DNA of 64,000 nucleotides from Pseudomonas bijieensis (GCF_013347965.1 NZ_CP048810.1:3595501-3659500); one strand, 5' to 3'. Counted from the first letter of the stretch, positions 1 to 10,500 are shown. The notes: a model not told the origin generated them from the letters alone. Program-made: numbers and translations.

Positions 1-107
1 GCCCCTACGTCCATCCCCTCGTCAACGCTGTGTCTTTCTTAACTAACCGGCATTGGGCACACTGACGGTCTATTTCGCTCAACCCAATCTGACTGAGAGG
101 ACTGATG

Positions 108-755
108 ATGGTCTTGCGCTCGGAAATCCTGGTGAACAAAAACGTGCTCCCTACTCAAGAACAAGCCCTGCCTGGCCGTGAAACCCCAATGACCGTGCCG
201 GAAAAACACTTCGTACTCGACGCGCCGCTGCTGGGCCCGTTTGCCATGGACGTGGATTTCGCGATCTTTGGCCTGGGCTGCTTCTGGGGTGCGGAACGCA
301 AGTTCTGGCAGCGCGAAGGCGTGGTCAGCACGGCGGTGGGTTACGCCGGCGGCTTCACGCCAAACCCGACGTATGAAGAAGTCTGTTCGGGCCTTACCGG
401 CCACAGCGAGGTGGTACTGGTGGTCTATGAGCCGGCAAAAGTCAGCTACGACCAGCTTCTGAAAATGTTCTGGGAACTGCACAACCCGACCCAGGGCATG
501 CGCCAGGGCAATGACATCGGTACCCAATACCGCTCGGTGATCTATGCCACCAACCCGGCTCAACTGGCGGCGGCCAAACACAGCGAGCAAGTATTCCAGG
601 CTGAGTTGACCAAGGCAGGCAAAGGCACCATCACGACCGAAATCGAAGAAGCACCGACGTTCTACTTCGCCGAGGCCTACCACCAGCAGTATCTGGCGAA
701 AAACCCGGAAGGCTATTGCGGGATTGGCGGGACCGGCGTGACGTGCCCGATCTGA
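108..755 (+). CDS. msrA: Peptide-methionine (S)-S-oxide reductase MsrA
   Basis: Reduces methionine-S-sulfoxide in oxidised proteins and free methionine, using thioredoxin. The GCFWG motif with the catalytic Cys lies at about residues 56-60 of 215, followed by the family blocks [21 protein letters not shown] and AEAYHQQYL. The C-terminal region carries [13 protein letters not shown], which has the resolving cysteines. Two ATGs stand side by side at 105 and 108; I chose 108 because GAGAGG at 95-100 is then 7 nt away rather than 4. It appears to be a single-gene unit followed directly by a REPIN. The family call is secure. Confidence 0.96.
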   Translation: MVLRSEILVNKNVLPTQEQALPGRETPMTVPEKHFVLDAPLLGPFAMDVDFAIFGLGCFWGAERKFWQREGVVSTAVGYAGGFTPNPTYEEVCSGLTGHSEVVLVVYEPAKVSYDQLLKMFWELHNPTQGMRQGNDIGTQYRSVIYATNPAQLAAAKHSEQVFQAELTKAGKGTITTEIEEAPTFYFAEAYHQQYLAKNPEGYCGIGGTGVTCPI

Positions 756-778
756 ACCCTCTGTCCTGAAAAAAAGCT

Positions 779-850
779 TCGCGAGCAAGCTCGGCTCCCA
801 CAGGGATTGGTGGCAGTGCGTCCACATGTGGGAGCGAGCCTGCTCGCGAT
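779..850. repeat. REPIN (GTGGGAGC family)
   Basis: Two inverted copies of the GTGGGAGCGAGCCTGCTCGC end (779-801 inverted, 828-850 direct) flank a 26-bp spacer. It sits between the convergent 3' ends of msrA and rlmJ and could also act as a transcript-end hairpin. No RAYT transposase gene is in the window. Confidence 0.85.
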
Positions 851-877
851 GGCGGCCTTCCAGACGCCATCGGTGCA

Positions 878-1717
878 TCAGCTTTCAGCGATCAACCAAT
901 CCATCTGCCACCCACCTTGGGTCTGCCCCAGTTTTTTCGACAGCCACGGCAGCAGTTCACGCAACTCCTCCTCCAACCCCCACGGCGGATTGGCAATCGC
1001 CAGGCCGGAGCCATTCAGGCTGTTGGGCGTCGCCAGTGGGTGCACCAGCAGCTCCACGCGTAACAGCTTCGGCGCCCCTGTGCCGGCCAGGTCCTGGTAG
1101 AAGCGGCGCAACATCCGCTGGTCCTTCACCGGATACCAGATCGCGGCCACTGTCTGGCGCATCCGGCCAATGGCCTCCTTGAGCGAAGCGGCGCAGCGCT
1201 GCATTTCGTCAAGCTGTTCGAAGGGCGGATCGATCAGCATCAGGGCACGCTTCTCCGCCACCGGCAGCAGTGCTCGCGACACATGCCAACCTTCACCCAG
1301 GTGTACCGCCACGCGACGGTCGCCTTTCATGTTGTCCTTGAGCAATACACCGTCTTCAGGGTGTTTCTCATTGAGCAGCACACGGTCCTGCGACCGGGTC
1401 AGGCGCCGCGCCAGCTCCGGCGAGCCCGGGTAGTAGCGCAACTGCCCGTCCGGGTTCATCTCGTGCAGCACCTTCATGTAATCGGCGGTCAATGGCGGCA
1501 GATCGCTCTCGCCCCACAACCGCGCGATGCCTTCCAGGTACTCACCGGTACGGTTGGCCTGGTCACCCTGCAAGTCGTACAACCCGATGCCCGCATGGGT
1601 ATCGAGGTAAGCGAAGGGTTGCTCCTTGCGCGACATCAAGGCGATGAGGCGGGTCAAGGTCAGGTGTTTGAACACATCGGCGTGATTGCCGGCGTGGAAG
1701 GCGTGGCGATAATTCAT
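878..1717 (-). CDS. rlmJ: 23S rRNA (adenine(2030)-N6)-methyltransferase RlmJ
   Basis: SAM-dependent enzyme that methylates N6 of A2030 in 23S rRNA. At 279 aa it matches the family length of about 280. The N-terminus MNYRHAFHAGNHADVFKH is typical of RlmJ/YhiR. DTHAGIGLYDL (about residues 39-49) is the SAM-binding region and DPPF (about residues 164-167) is the catalytic motif of N6-adenine methylases. AGGAG lies 6 nt before the ATG. The gene starts 81 bp after the DUF4123 stop on the same strand, exactly where a T6SS effector would be expected, but it is a housekeeping gene. Confidence 0.95.
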   Translation of the reverse strand: MNYRHAFHAGNHADVFKHLTLTRLIALMSRKEQPFAYLDTHAGIGLYDLQGDQANRTGEYLEGIARLWGESDLPPLTADYMKVLHEMNPDGQLRYYPGSPELARRLTRSQDRVLLNEKHPEDGVLLKDNMKGDRRVAVHLGEGWHVSRALLPVAEKRALMLIDPPFEQLDEMQRCAASLKEAIGRMRQTVAAIWYPVKDQRMLRRFYQDLAGTGAPKLLRVELLVHPLATPNSLNGSGLAIANPPWGLEEELRELLPWLSKKLGQTQGGWQMDWLIAES

Positions 1718-1798
1718 GGCGGCTCCTGCGAAGGGCGACGAGTTTACCTCGAAGCGCGTCGGACGTCAGGCGTTCGCAGCCCGGCGGACAGGCCACAA

Positions 1799-2530
1799 TC
1801 AGCCCAGCTCTCGCACCAGATACGCCAGCAATGGCGCCTTTGATGCTTCAACCGACTCCGATCGCTCAAGAAAGTGGGCAATCTTGCTGCGCAGGACGCT
1901 GTCGTCGACGCGCTCGAACAAATACGGATGCTCTTCGCCCAGCCAAGTGAGCAAGTTATCCAACAGACAGTCCGTCGGGACCTCGGCCATTGTCTCCAAC
2001 AGCGCGACGGGTACCTGCCACCATGGAAAAGCCCGGGCCGCCCGCTGGGCATTTCCCATGATCTCAAGGGATTGCCCGTTGATCAGGCAGCGCGTGATGA
2101 CTGGCAAGAGTTGCCCGGCCTCCACCTCCGTCGATTGCAGGATCGACCGCAAAAAGCGCCCATCCCAAAAACGCAGGAAGACCGGCTTGCCACCCGGCAA
2201 CAGCACCTGCGTGAGCCCCCGCAAATGTTCGGCAAGGGTCTGCTGGTTCACACACGAAACCGCCAGCCAGCCCCAATCGAGCGAGTCGGTGGCGGCTATC
2301 CAATCAAGAAATCCGCTGTCCACGCCGACAAGCCCTACATAGGGCATGACCGATTCCCACTCGGCGTATGGCGTGTCGGCCCAGATCGGACTCGCCTCCG
2401 AGCTCATCGAGCGCTTCCAGGCCGACAACACCCCGGCGCTACTGGCGTTGCTGAAGATGGCGAAAAGTTGCTCGCTGGCCTGCAGAGGATGGTCCTCAAG
2501 CCAGGCGCGGGGAGATTGACCGCAGCTCAT
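1799..2530 (-). CDS. DUF4123 domain protein (T6SS adaptor/chaperone, Tec/Tap type)
   Basis: A 243-aa DUF4123 protein. In established systems this family loads a cargo effector onto the cognate VgrG spike. Visible family features include the N-terminal LFAIFSNAS segment, a DSLDWGWLAVSC stretch and FLRFWDGRFLRSIL. The ATG at 2530 is chosen because AGGAG precedes it and it overlaps the vgrG TGA as ATGA, giving translational coupling. Normally an effector and its immunity gene follow. Here rlmJ follows after 81 bp, so the adaptor has no visible client. The family assignment is from sequence character; the client is unknown. Confidence 0.82.
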   Translation of the reverse strand: MSCGQSPRAWLEDHPLQASEQLFAIFSNASSAGVLSAWKRSMSSEASPIWADTPYAEWESVMPYVGLVGVDSGFLDWIAATDSLDWGWLAVSCVNQQTLAEHLRGLTQVLLPGGKPVFLRFWDGRFLRSILQSTEVEAGQLLPVITRCLINGQSLEIMGNAQRAARAFPWWQVPVALLETMAEVPTDCLLDNLLTWLGEEHPYLFERVDDSVLRSKIAHFLERSESVEASKAPLLAYLVRELG

Positions 2531-4581
2531 GGTCGCTCCTGGATATCGACAGGTTTGCGAAAGACCGATGGCGCTACGCAGACGCCGCTTCTGCAACGTT
2601 CACACTCCTCGCAGAACGGCGCCGAGCCCTGGAAACTGAGGATTTGCGCGAGGGAAAGCGCAGGCGCCGCAGCGACCCGCTTCTCGGCACTGCCTGGCGT
2701 ACCGGATGCCGCGCTCAAGACCGCCATCGGCGCCCCACCGACCTCGATCGGCACGCTGCTGGAGATCCCGCCGGCCCCGATGCTGATCCAATGGCCGCCG
2801 GCCTGGAGGGTCACACTGGCACCCGCTTCCAATACTACGTGTTGGCCGGCGCTGACATGAAACTGCTGGCTCGCACTCAGCACCTGGCTGGTGACACGAA
2901 TATGCCGTTCGCCACTCACCAGCAGATGATCATCCTGCCGGACTTCAGCCCGGCGCCGACCATGGGTAAGGCGCTGTTCATCGGCCTTGAGCTCGTGTCG
3001 CGCCGTACCGGTGACGACAATGCTGCGCTCATGATCGACCTGCACCCGCTGGTCATGCAGCACATGCTGGGTCCAGTTTCGCTGGGCCCGCAGGTAGATC
3101 TCCTCGGCGCCCTTGCGATCCTCGATGCGCAGTTCGTTGTAACCTCCCCCGCCAGGGCTGCTCCGGCTGCGCAACAGGCTGCGGGTCTTGTCCGCCGGCA
3201 AGTCCAGCGGCACGGGGTTGGCGCCATTGGGCAGACAACCCACCACCATCGGCTTGTCCACGTCGCCATCGATGAACCCGACCAGGACTTCCATGCCAAC
3301 CCGGGGGATCATCACCACGCCATAGTGATCGTGGGCCCAACCGGAGGCCACACGCAGCCAGCAGCTGGAATGTTCGTCGTGTTTACCGTCGCGATCCCAG
3401 ACCAACTGCACCTTGACCCGCCCGAACTCATCGCAATGGATCTCGCTGTCGACCGGCCCGGTCACCACCGCCGACTGATAACCATGGGCCCGCGGCTTTT
3501 CGTGATGCAGGGGTGGCCGAAAGAACACGTCCCATGGCGTGGCGAGAAAGGTATTTTTGTAACCCTGGAATTCATCCGGGCCGGCACTGGCGACTTCTTC
3601 CAGCACCTGCGGTTGACGACCATGATGGTCGACATGCGTCAAGAGCCAGAGATCATTGAACTGCTCACGAGGATGCTCCTTCATGCACATGAAATGTCCG
3701 CTGACGAAGGCGCTTTCATCGCTGCCGCCCTCTGCCACGCGCTGGTCGGCACCATGACGCTCAAGGGCGCGCCGGGTCAGATGCTTGCCGTCGTCACGGG
3801 CAGAGAATCCGCCGGGATAGCGATAGTCTTCCAGGGCAGGACGCTGCCGATTATCCAAATGGGTTTCCAATAACAAGCCGGGCTTGCGGAAGTCGTAATC
3901 GCGCAACGTTACGGCAGTGGTGCAGGTCTGGAGCCGCACCGCCAGGCGCTTGATCGCCGACTCGTCGGCGACCATGCCGCTGTCCGGCAGGTACAGCGTC
4001 GATTCGGGCAGGCGGGGAAACACCGTCTGGTCGTCACCGAACACCAGCAGATGGCCGTCAGGGCGGTGCCTGAAGTGATAATGGATACCGACTTCGGCGC
4101 AAATCCGCTCGATGAAGGCCAGGTCGCTTTCGCCATACTGCACACAATATTCGCGTTCGGGGTACTGCCCGCCAAGCGTGAACTGGCAGGCATCCGCCAG
4201 GATTCCGTGTTCCTTCAACACCCGGGCGACGATATCGGGCACGCTCAGGTGCTGGAAAATCCGCTGGTTGATGCGATGGCGCAAGTAGGCCAGGCGAGGC
4301 ACCAGGCTGATCTGGTAACGGGTCAGGCGTTTGCCCGAATCCCCCTGGGCCACGCTGTAGACCTGACCGTGTATGCCACCCTTCCCGCCATCGAAACCCA
4401 GAAATGCCTGGCGATGCAGGAGTTCTTCCAGTGCCAGGTCAGACCGCTCACTGACCAGCTCCAGGTCAAAACGATAGGGCTGACTGATGGCTTCCGTGCC
4501 CTTGAACTCAAGCACCTTGAGGTCATTCGGTCCGCTGTCGAGCGTCAGCGTGAAAAGCGGTGGGTTGGCAGGCGGGAACAT
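2527..4581 (-). CDS. vgrG: Type VI secretion spike protein VgrG (TssI)
   Basis: 684-aa VgrG, the trimeric tip of the T6SS tube. It has the gp27-like N-terminal part (FTLTLDSGPNDLKVLEFKG start, AEVGIHYHFRH near residue 165), the gp5-like OB fold (VTGPVDSEIHCDEFGRVKVQ, WLRVASGWAH, PRVGMEVLVGFIDGDVDKP) and the C-terminal repeat/DUF2345-like section. The extreme C-terminus is Cys-rich (FCEECERCRSGVC) and carries no recognisable toxin domain. The RBS AGAGG is 9 nt before the ATG. The downstream DUF4123 gene overlaps by 4 nt. No other T6SS structural genes lie nearby, so this is an orphan vgrG island served by a T6SS elsewhere. Confidence 0.94.
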   Translation of the reverse strand: MFPPANPPLFTLTLDSGPNDLKVLEFKGTEAISQPYRFDLELVSERSDLALEELLHRQAFLGFDGGKGGIHGQVYSVAQGDSGKRLTRYQISLVPRLAYLRHRINQRIFQHLSVPDIVARVLKEHGILADACQFTLGGQYPEREYCVQYGESDLAFIERICAEVGIHYHFRHRPDGHLLVFGDDQTVFPRLPESTLYLPDSGMVADESAIKRLAVRLQTCTTAVTLRDYDFRKPGLLLETHLDNRQRPALEDYRYPGGFSARDDGKHLTRRALERHGADQRVAEGGSDESAFVSGHFMCMKEHPREQFNDLWLLTHVDHHGRQPQVLEEVASAGPDEFQGYKNTFLATPWDVFFRPPLHHEKPRAHGYQSAVVTGPVDSEIHCDEFGRVKVQLVWDRDGKHDEHSSCWLRVASGWAHDHYGVVMIPRVGMEVLVGFIDGDVDKPMVVGCLPNGANPVPLDLPADKTRSLLRSRSSPGGGGYNELRIEDRKGAEEIYLRAQRNWTQHVLHDQRVQVDHERSIVVTGTARHELKADEQRLTHGRRRAEVRQDDHLLVSGERHIRVTSQVLSASQQFHVSAGQHVVLEAGASVTLQAGGHWISIGAGGISSSVPIEVGGAPMAVLSAASGTPGSAEKRVAAAPALSLAQILSFQGSAPFCEECERCRSGVCVAPSVFRKPVDIQERP

Positions 4582-4847
4582 CCGATGTGCCTCTGCAAAA
4601 TGGAGGTGGGCGATTGTGCATGAGCCCTACGCAAAGCTGATCGACCCTCATTAAAAACAGATTTGCCTTACACCCAAGAAGATAAAGGCATGCGGCATGC
4701 GCTGTATTTTCCGACAGACATTCCTTGCGTGACGGCAAACTGAAATCGCCGCACGAACAATCAGCAACTTCCTACAAAGTGACGGGCCTCGGGACTGCAA
4801 CTGGCCGTGCTAACGTTCTTTCGTCGCAAAAAGCAAAGGAAGCACCG

Positions 4848-5342
4848 ATGACGATCCGTTACGCAAAAATCGCAATGATCCTGGCGCTCGCCGCCTTCGC
4901 CTTCCTGACCGTGTTCAATAACATCACGGACTACAGCTCCAACTTCAATTTCGTCCATCACGTGCTAAGCATGGACACCACCTTCCCCGACAATGCCGCC
5001 CGATACCGGGCCATCGATCAGCCCTGGATGTGGCATGGCGCCTATTGGCTGATCATCGTCGGCGAAGCGCTGACAGCAGGGCTTTTGGGTTACGGCACAC
5101 TGAAACTGTGGCAGGCACGCCGGGCCGAGGCCTCGGTGTTCGCCCGCGCCAAGGGGTGGGCCGTTGCCGGTCTGACGGTGGGTTTCTTTGTCTGGTTCTT
5201 CGGTTTCATGGTCGTCGGCGGCGAGTGGTTCCTGATGTGGCAATCAGACGTCTGGAACGGCCAGGATGCCGCGTTCAGGTTCTATATGGCGATTTTGGGC
5301 GTGTTGATCTTTCTCAACCAACCTGACACCGAGGTGAAGTGA
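4848..5342 (+). CDS. DUF2165 family small inner-membrane protein
   Basis: 164 aa with four hydrophobic segments (about residues 5-25, 62-82, 100-122 and 140-155), matching the DUF2165 'predicted small integral membrane protein' family. FNNITDYSSNFNFVHHVLSMDTTF and GGEWFLMWQS are typical family blocks. The start at 4848 was preferred over an upstream in-frame ATG at 4725 because AAGGAAG sits 6 nt before it and the upstream extension is hydrophilic and unlike the family. Function is unknown. It has no operon partner; a REPIN and the putP terminator follow. Confidence 0.8.
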   Translation: MTIRYAKIAMILALAAFAFLTVFNNITDYSSNFNFVHHVLSMDTTFPDNAARYRAIDQPWMWHGAYWLIIVGEALTAGLLGYGTLKLWQARRAEASVFARAKGWAVAGLTVGFFVWFFGFMVVGGEWFLMWQSDVWNGQDAAFRFYMAILGVLIFLNQPDTEVK

Positions 5343-5365
5343 TGTGCGTCCTTTGAAGGTCCAGC

Positions 5366-5452
5366 GTGGGAGCGAGCCTGCTCGCGATAGCGGCGTACCA
5401 GCTTGCCTGGATGCTGAATGTGACACCTCATCGCGAGCAGGCTCGCTCCCAC
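5366..5452. repeat. REPIN (GTGGGAGC family)
   Basis: Inverted pair of GTGGGAGCGAGCCTGCTCGC ends at 5366-5388 and 5430-5452 with about 41 bp between. It lies between the convergent DUF2165 gene and putP. Confidence 0.85.
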
Positions 5453-5486
5453 AGGTAACAGGCGCGGTCGATAAATTCCGCGCATA

Positions 5487-5523
5487 AAAAACGGCCCGTT
5501 TCCATTGGAGACGGGCCGTTTTC
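5487..5523 (-). terminator. Rho-independent terminator of putP
   Basis: A GC-rich hairpin with stem AACGGCCCGT/ACGGGCCGTT and a short loop at 5491-5520 is flanked by A-run and T-run, so on the minus strand the stem is followed by TTTTTT. It lies about 40 nt beyond the putP stop and is well placed to end putP transcription. It could also work on the plus strand. Confidence 0.85.
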
Positions 5524-5562
5524 ATGTTCTTCAAGCGCGCCGTCAAGGCCGCGCTGAAGGTC

Positions 5563-7047
5563 TTACTGATTCAGACGGAAATCTTTCTCGGCCGCTTCGA
5601 AGCGCTGCAGCATACCGGCGGTAGGCGAGCCCATCTTGCTGACAACGTAGATGGCCAGGCTGGCGAAGATGAAGCCCGGGATGATTTCGTACAGGCCCAG
5701 CAGCTCGAAATGCTTCCAGACGATCACGGTGATCGCACCGACCAGGATGCCGGCCAGCGCGCCGTTACGGGTCATGTTCTTCCAGATCACCGAGATCAGC
5801 ACAACCGGGCCGAACGCGGCACCGAAACCGGCCCAGGCGTAGCTCACCAGGCCCAGTACGCGGTTTTCCGGGTTGGCAGCCAGGGCGATGGCGACCAAGG
5901 CCACCAGCAACACCATGGCACGGCCGACCCAGACCAGTTCCAGCTGGGAAGCGTTCTTGCGCAGGAAGGTCTTGTAGAAGTCTTCGGTCAGGGCACTGGA
6001 GCACACCAGCAACTGGCAGCTCAGGGTGCTCATTACCGCCGCCAGGATGGCCGACAGCAGGACACCGGCGATCCACGGGTTGAACAGCAGTTTCGCCAGC
6101 TCGATGAACACGCGCTCATGGTTTTCGGTCACCGGACCGGCCACTTCAGGGTGCGCCGAGAAGTAAGCGATACCGAAGAAGCCGACAGCCACGGTGCCGC
6201 CCAGGCACAGGATCATCCAGGTCATGGAGATACGACGGGCGTTGGCGATGGACTTGACCGAATCAGCCGCCATGAAGCGCGCCAGGATGTGCGGTTGACC
6301 GAAGTAGCCCAGGCCCCAGCCCATCAGCGAAATGATGCCGATGAAGGTGGTGTTTTTCAGCATGTCGAAGGACGAAGGATCTTTCGCTTCGATGGCCAGG
6401 AACGTGGTGTCCACGCCACCGGTGGCCAGCAGCACGATGATCGGCGTGAGGATCAGCGCGAAGATCATCAGGGTGGCTTGTACGGTGTCGGTCCAGCTCA
6501 CGGCCAGGAAACCACCGACGAAGGTGTAGGCGATGGTCGCGGCGGCACCGGCCCACAGCGCGGTCTCGTAGGACATGCCGAAAGTGCTTTCGAACAGACG
6601 GGCGCCGGCGACGATGCCGGAAGCGCAGTAGATGGTGAAGAACACCAGGATGACCACCGCGGAGATGATCCGCAGCAGGCCGCTGTGGTCCTCGAAACGG
6701 CTGGAGAAATAGTCTGGCAGCGTCAGCGCGTCACCGTTGTGCTCGGTCTGCACCCGCAGGCGCCCTGCCACGAACAGCCAGTTGAGGTAGGCACCGACGA
6801 TCAGGCCAATGGCGATCCAGCTTTCCGACAGGCCAGACATGTAGATGGCACCCGGCAAACCCATCAACAACCAGCCGCTCATGTCGGAAGCACCGGCGGA
6901 CAATGCCGTGACCACGCTGCCCAGGCTACGACCGCCCAGGATGTAATCGGAAAGGTTATTGGTGGAGCGGTAAGCCATCAGACCGATCAGGACCATGGCT
7001 GCGATGTAGATCACGAAAGTGATCAAGGTGGGATTACTAACACTCAT
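5563..7047 (-). CDS. putP: Sodium/proline symporter PutP
   Basis: Na+-coupled proline uptake protein of the solute:sodium symporter family, in the inner membrane. 494 aa, about 13 transmembrane segments. Family blocks: GGRSLGSVVTALSAGASDMSG (about residues 38-58), GYFGQPHILARFMA and LSAILAAVMSTLSCQLLV. It is divergent from putA across a 463-bp control region containing PutA-type boxes, the classic put arrangement in which PutA represses both genes when proline is absent. AGGG lies 8 nt before the ATG. Confidence 0.97.
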   Translation of the reverse strand: MSVSNPTLITFVIYIAAMVLIGLMAYRSTNNLSDYILGGRSLGSVVTALSAGASDMSGWLLMGLPGAIYMSGLSESWIAIGLIVGAYLNWLFVAGRLRVQTEHNGDALTLPDYFSSRFEDHSGLLRIISAVVILVFFTIYCASGIVAGARLFESTFGMSYETALWAGAAATIAYTFVGGFLAVSWTDTVQATLMIFALILTPIIVLLATGGVDTTFLAIEAKDPSSFDMLKNTTFIGIISLMGWGLGYFGQPHILARFMAADSVKSIANARRISMTWMILCLGGTVAVGFFGIAYFSAHPEVAGPVTENHERVFIELAKLLFNPWIAGVLLSAILAAVMSTLSCQLLVCSSALTEDFYKTFLRKNASQLELVWVGRAMVLLVALVAIALAANPENRVLGLVSYAWAGFGAAFGPVVLISVIWKNMTRNGALAGILVGAITVIVWKHFELLGLYEIIPGFIFASLAIYVVSKMGSPTAGMLQRFEAAEKDFRLNQ

Positions 7048-7510
7048 GAGTTACGCCCTGGCTTTGTTTTTATGTAGCGGTGGCAGTTGAAAGCGTCGAC
7101 AACGCGGACGTTGTAGCGACGATTTGCAGTCCCGCGAATTTATGACTGATGTTTCCCCAGGAAAGCCATCAGCCGATGCCCCTCGACTTTCAAGCCGGTT
7201 GCACCTTGGCCGCGAATGCTATTCAACAAATGAAATAAGGTGCAACCTGTTTCGCTCGAATAAGTTGCACCTGATCGGTTTTATCGCAGAATCTGTACTT
7301 TTTGCTCCTTTTTAGTGCAGCCCATAGCGGTCCGCTAGAAGCCAAAGCACTAAGCCGGTGCAGGATTGACGGGGCAGAATTTGCTTCCAGATGAACTGCC
7401 TGTCATTTCAAGAAAAAAAGGGTTGCACCCGGTTGCACCTCAATCATCGCGCAGCTAATCTTGCCGCCAGCTGATGCCACGCCATACGTGGTAAACATGA
7501 GGATAAAAAT
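7048..7510. promoter_or_regulatory. putP-putA divergent control region with five PutA operator-like boxes
   Basis: This 463-bp gene-free region carries five copies of GTTGCACC or its complement: 7197-7205, 7239-7247 (reverse), 7264-7271, 7421-7429 and 7431-7439. The last two are a direct tandem with 10-bp period, placed 72 bp before putA. E. coli PutA is known to bind GTTGCA-containing sites in its put region through its ribbon-helix-helix domain, and the putA product here keeps that domain. Autoregulation by these sites is therefore a strong inference. I see no other gene; a short open frame at 7124-7315 has no support. Confidence 0.8.
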
Positions 7511-10500
7511 ATGGCTACCACCACCCTTGGGGTCAAACTCGATGACCCGACCCGCGAACGCCTCAAGGCGGCCGCAACCTCGATTGATCGCACACCACAC
7601 TGGCTGATCAAGCAGGCAATTTTCAATTACCTGGAAAAACTCGAGGGTGGTGCAACCCTGACCGAGCTGAACGGTTCACCCCGCGCCGACAGCGATGATG
7701 CCGGCGATGTACAGGTCGACCACGCTCACCAATGCTTCCTCGAATTCGCCGAGAGCATCCTGCCGCAATCGGTCCTGCGTGCCTCCATCACCGCCGCTTA
7801 CCGTCGCCCCGAGCCGGAAGTGGTGCCGATGCTGATCGAGCAGGCCCGCCTGCCGGCGCAAATGGCCGAAGCCACCAACAAGCTCGCCGCCTCGATTGCT
7901 GAAAAGCTGCGCAACCAGAAAAGTGCCGGCGGCCGTGCCGGTATTGTCCAGGGCCTGCTGCAGGAGTTTTCCCTGTCATCCCAGGAAGGCGTGGCACTGA
8001 TGTGCCTGGCCGAGGCGCTGCTGCGTATCCCGGACAAAGGCACCCGCGATGCACTGATCCGCGACAAGATCAGTACCGGTAACTGGCAACCGCATTTGGG
8101 CAACAGCCCATCGCTGTTCGTCAACGCTGCCACCTGGGGCCTGCTGCTGACCGGCAAACTGGTCGCCACCCACAACGAAGCCGGCCTGACTTCCTCCCTG
8201 AGCCGCATCATCGGCAAGAGCGGCGAGCCGATGATCCGCAAGGGCGTCGACATGGCCATGCGCCTGATGGGTGAACAGTTCGTCACCGGCGAAACCATCG
8301 CCGAGGCCCTGGCCAACGCCAGCAAGTTCGAATCCAAGGGCTTCCGCTATTCCTACGACATGCTGGGTGAAGCCGCGCTCACCGAACATGACGCCCAGAA
8401 GTACCTGGCCTCGTACGAGCAAGCCATCCACTCGATCGGCAAAGCGTCCCATGGCCGTGGGATTTATGAAGGCCCGGGCATTTCCATCAAACTGTCCGCA
8501 TTGCACCCGCGCTACAGCCGCGCCCAGTACGAACGCGTCATGGACGAGCTGTACCCGCGCCTGCTGTCGCTGACCTTGCTGGCCAAGCAATACGACATCG
8601 GCCTGAACATCGACGCCGAGGAAGCCGACCGCCTCGAGTTGTCCCTGGACCTGCTGGAACGCCTGTGCTTCGAGCCGCAACTGACCGGCTGGAACGGCAT
8701 CGGCTTCGTGATCCAGGCTTACCAGAAGCGTTGCCCGTATGTGATCGACTACGTCATCGACCTGGCTCGCCGCAGCCGTCATCGCCTGATGATCCGCCTG
8801 GTGAAAGGCGCGTACTGGGACAGCGAAATCAAGCGCGCCCAGGTCGAAGGCCTGGAAGGCTATCCGGTCTATACCCGCAAGGTGTACACCGACGTGTCCT
8901 ACATCGCTTGCGCCCGCAAGTTGCTGTCGGTGCCGGAAGTCATCTACCCACAGTTCGCCACGCACAACGCCCATACCCTGTCGGCGATTTATCACATCGC
9001 CGGTCAGAACTATTACCCGGGCCAGTACGAATTCCAGTGCCTCCACGGCATGGGTGAACCGCTGTACGAACAGGTTGTAGGCAAGGTCTCCGAAGGTAAG
9101 CTGAACCGTCCGTGCCGCGTGTACGCTCCGGTAGGTACTCACGAAACCCTGCTGGCGTACCTCGTACGTCGTTTGCTGGAAAACGGCGCGAACACCTCGT
9201 TCGTCAACCGCATCGCCGACCAGTCCATTTCGATCCAGGAGCTGGTGGCCGATCCAGTGGCCAGCATCGAGCAGATGGCAACCCTGGAAGGCGGCTTCGG
9301 CCTGCCACATCCGCGCATCCCACTGCCACGCGACCTGTATGGCAGCGAGCGCGCCAACTCCAGCGGCATCGACCTGGCCAACGAGCATCGCCTGGCGTCG
9401 CTGTCCTGTGCCCTGCTGGCCACCGCTCATAACGACTGGAAAGCCACGCCGATGCTCGGTTGCGCCGCCAGCGAAGAAGCACCGGCAGCAGTGCTGAACC
9501 CGGCCGATCACCGTGACGTGGTCGGTCATGTGCAGGAAGCCACGATCAGCGACGTCGACAATGCCATCCAGTGCGCCCTCAACGCCGCGCCGATCTGGCA
9601 GGCCACGCCGCCAGCCGAACGCGCCGCGATCCTCGAGCGCGCCGCCGACCTGATGGAAGGCGAGATCCAGCCGCTGATGGGCCTGCTGGCCCGCGAAGCC
9701 GGCAAGACCTTCGCCAACGCCATCGCCGAAGTACGTGAAGCCGTGGACTTCCTGCGCTACTACGCAGTGCAGGCACGCAACGATTTCACCAATGACGCCC
9801 ACCGTCCTTTGGGTCCGGTGGTTTGCATCAGCCCGTGGAACTTCCCCCTGGCGATTTTCAGCGGCCAGGTCGCCGCCGCCCTGGCCGCCGGCAACCCGGT
9901 ACTGGCCAAGCCCGCCGAGCAGACGCCATTGGTGGCGGCCCAAGCGGTGCGCCTGATGCTCGAAGCCGGCATTCCGGAAGGCGTGCTGCAACTGCTGCCG
10001 GGCCGTGGCGAAACCGTCGGCGCCCGTCTGGTGGGTGACGAGCGGGTCAAAGGCGTGATGTTCACCGGCTCCACCGAGGTCGCGCGCCTGCTGCAACGCA
10101 ACATCGCCGGTCGCCTGGACAACCAGGGCCGTCCGATCCCACTGATCGCCGAAACCGGTGGCCAGAACGCCATGATCGTCGACTCCTCGGCGCTGACCGA
10201 ACAAGTGGTCATCGACGTAGTGTCTTCGGCCTTCGACAGCGCCGGCCAGCGTTGCTCGGCCCTGCGGGTGCTGTGCTTGCAGGAAGATTCCGCCGACCGT
10301 GTCATCGAAATGCTCAAGGGTGCCATGGCCGAATCGCGCCTCGGCAATCCTGAACGCCTGTCGGTAGACATCGGCCCGGTGATCGACGCCGAAGCCAAGG
10401 CCGGCATCGAGAAACACATCCAGGCCATGCGCGATAAAGGTCGCACCGTGTACCAGATGGCAATCGCCGACAGTGACGAGTGCAAGCGCGGCACCTTTGT

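Noticed and set aside
1563..1796. Possible small effector or immunity gene between the DUF4123 gene and rlmJ
   Set aside because: It overlaps the rlmJ coding sequence in another frame, has no RBS and no recognisable features.
5524..7077. A 517-codon open frame opposite putP
   Set aside because: Shadow; it starts in the putP terminator and has no RBS.
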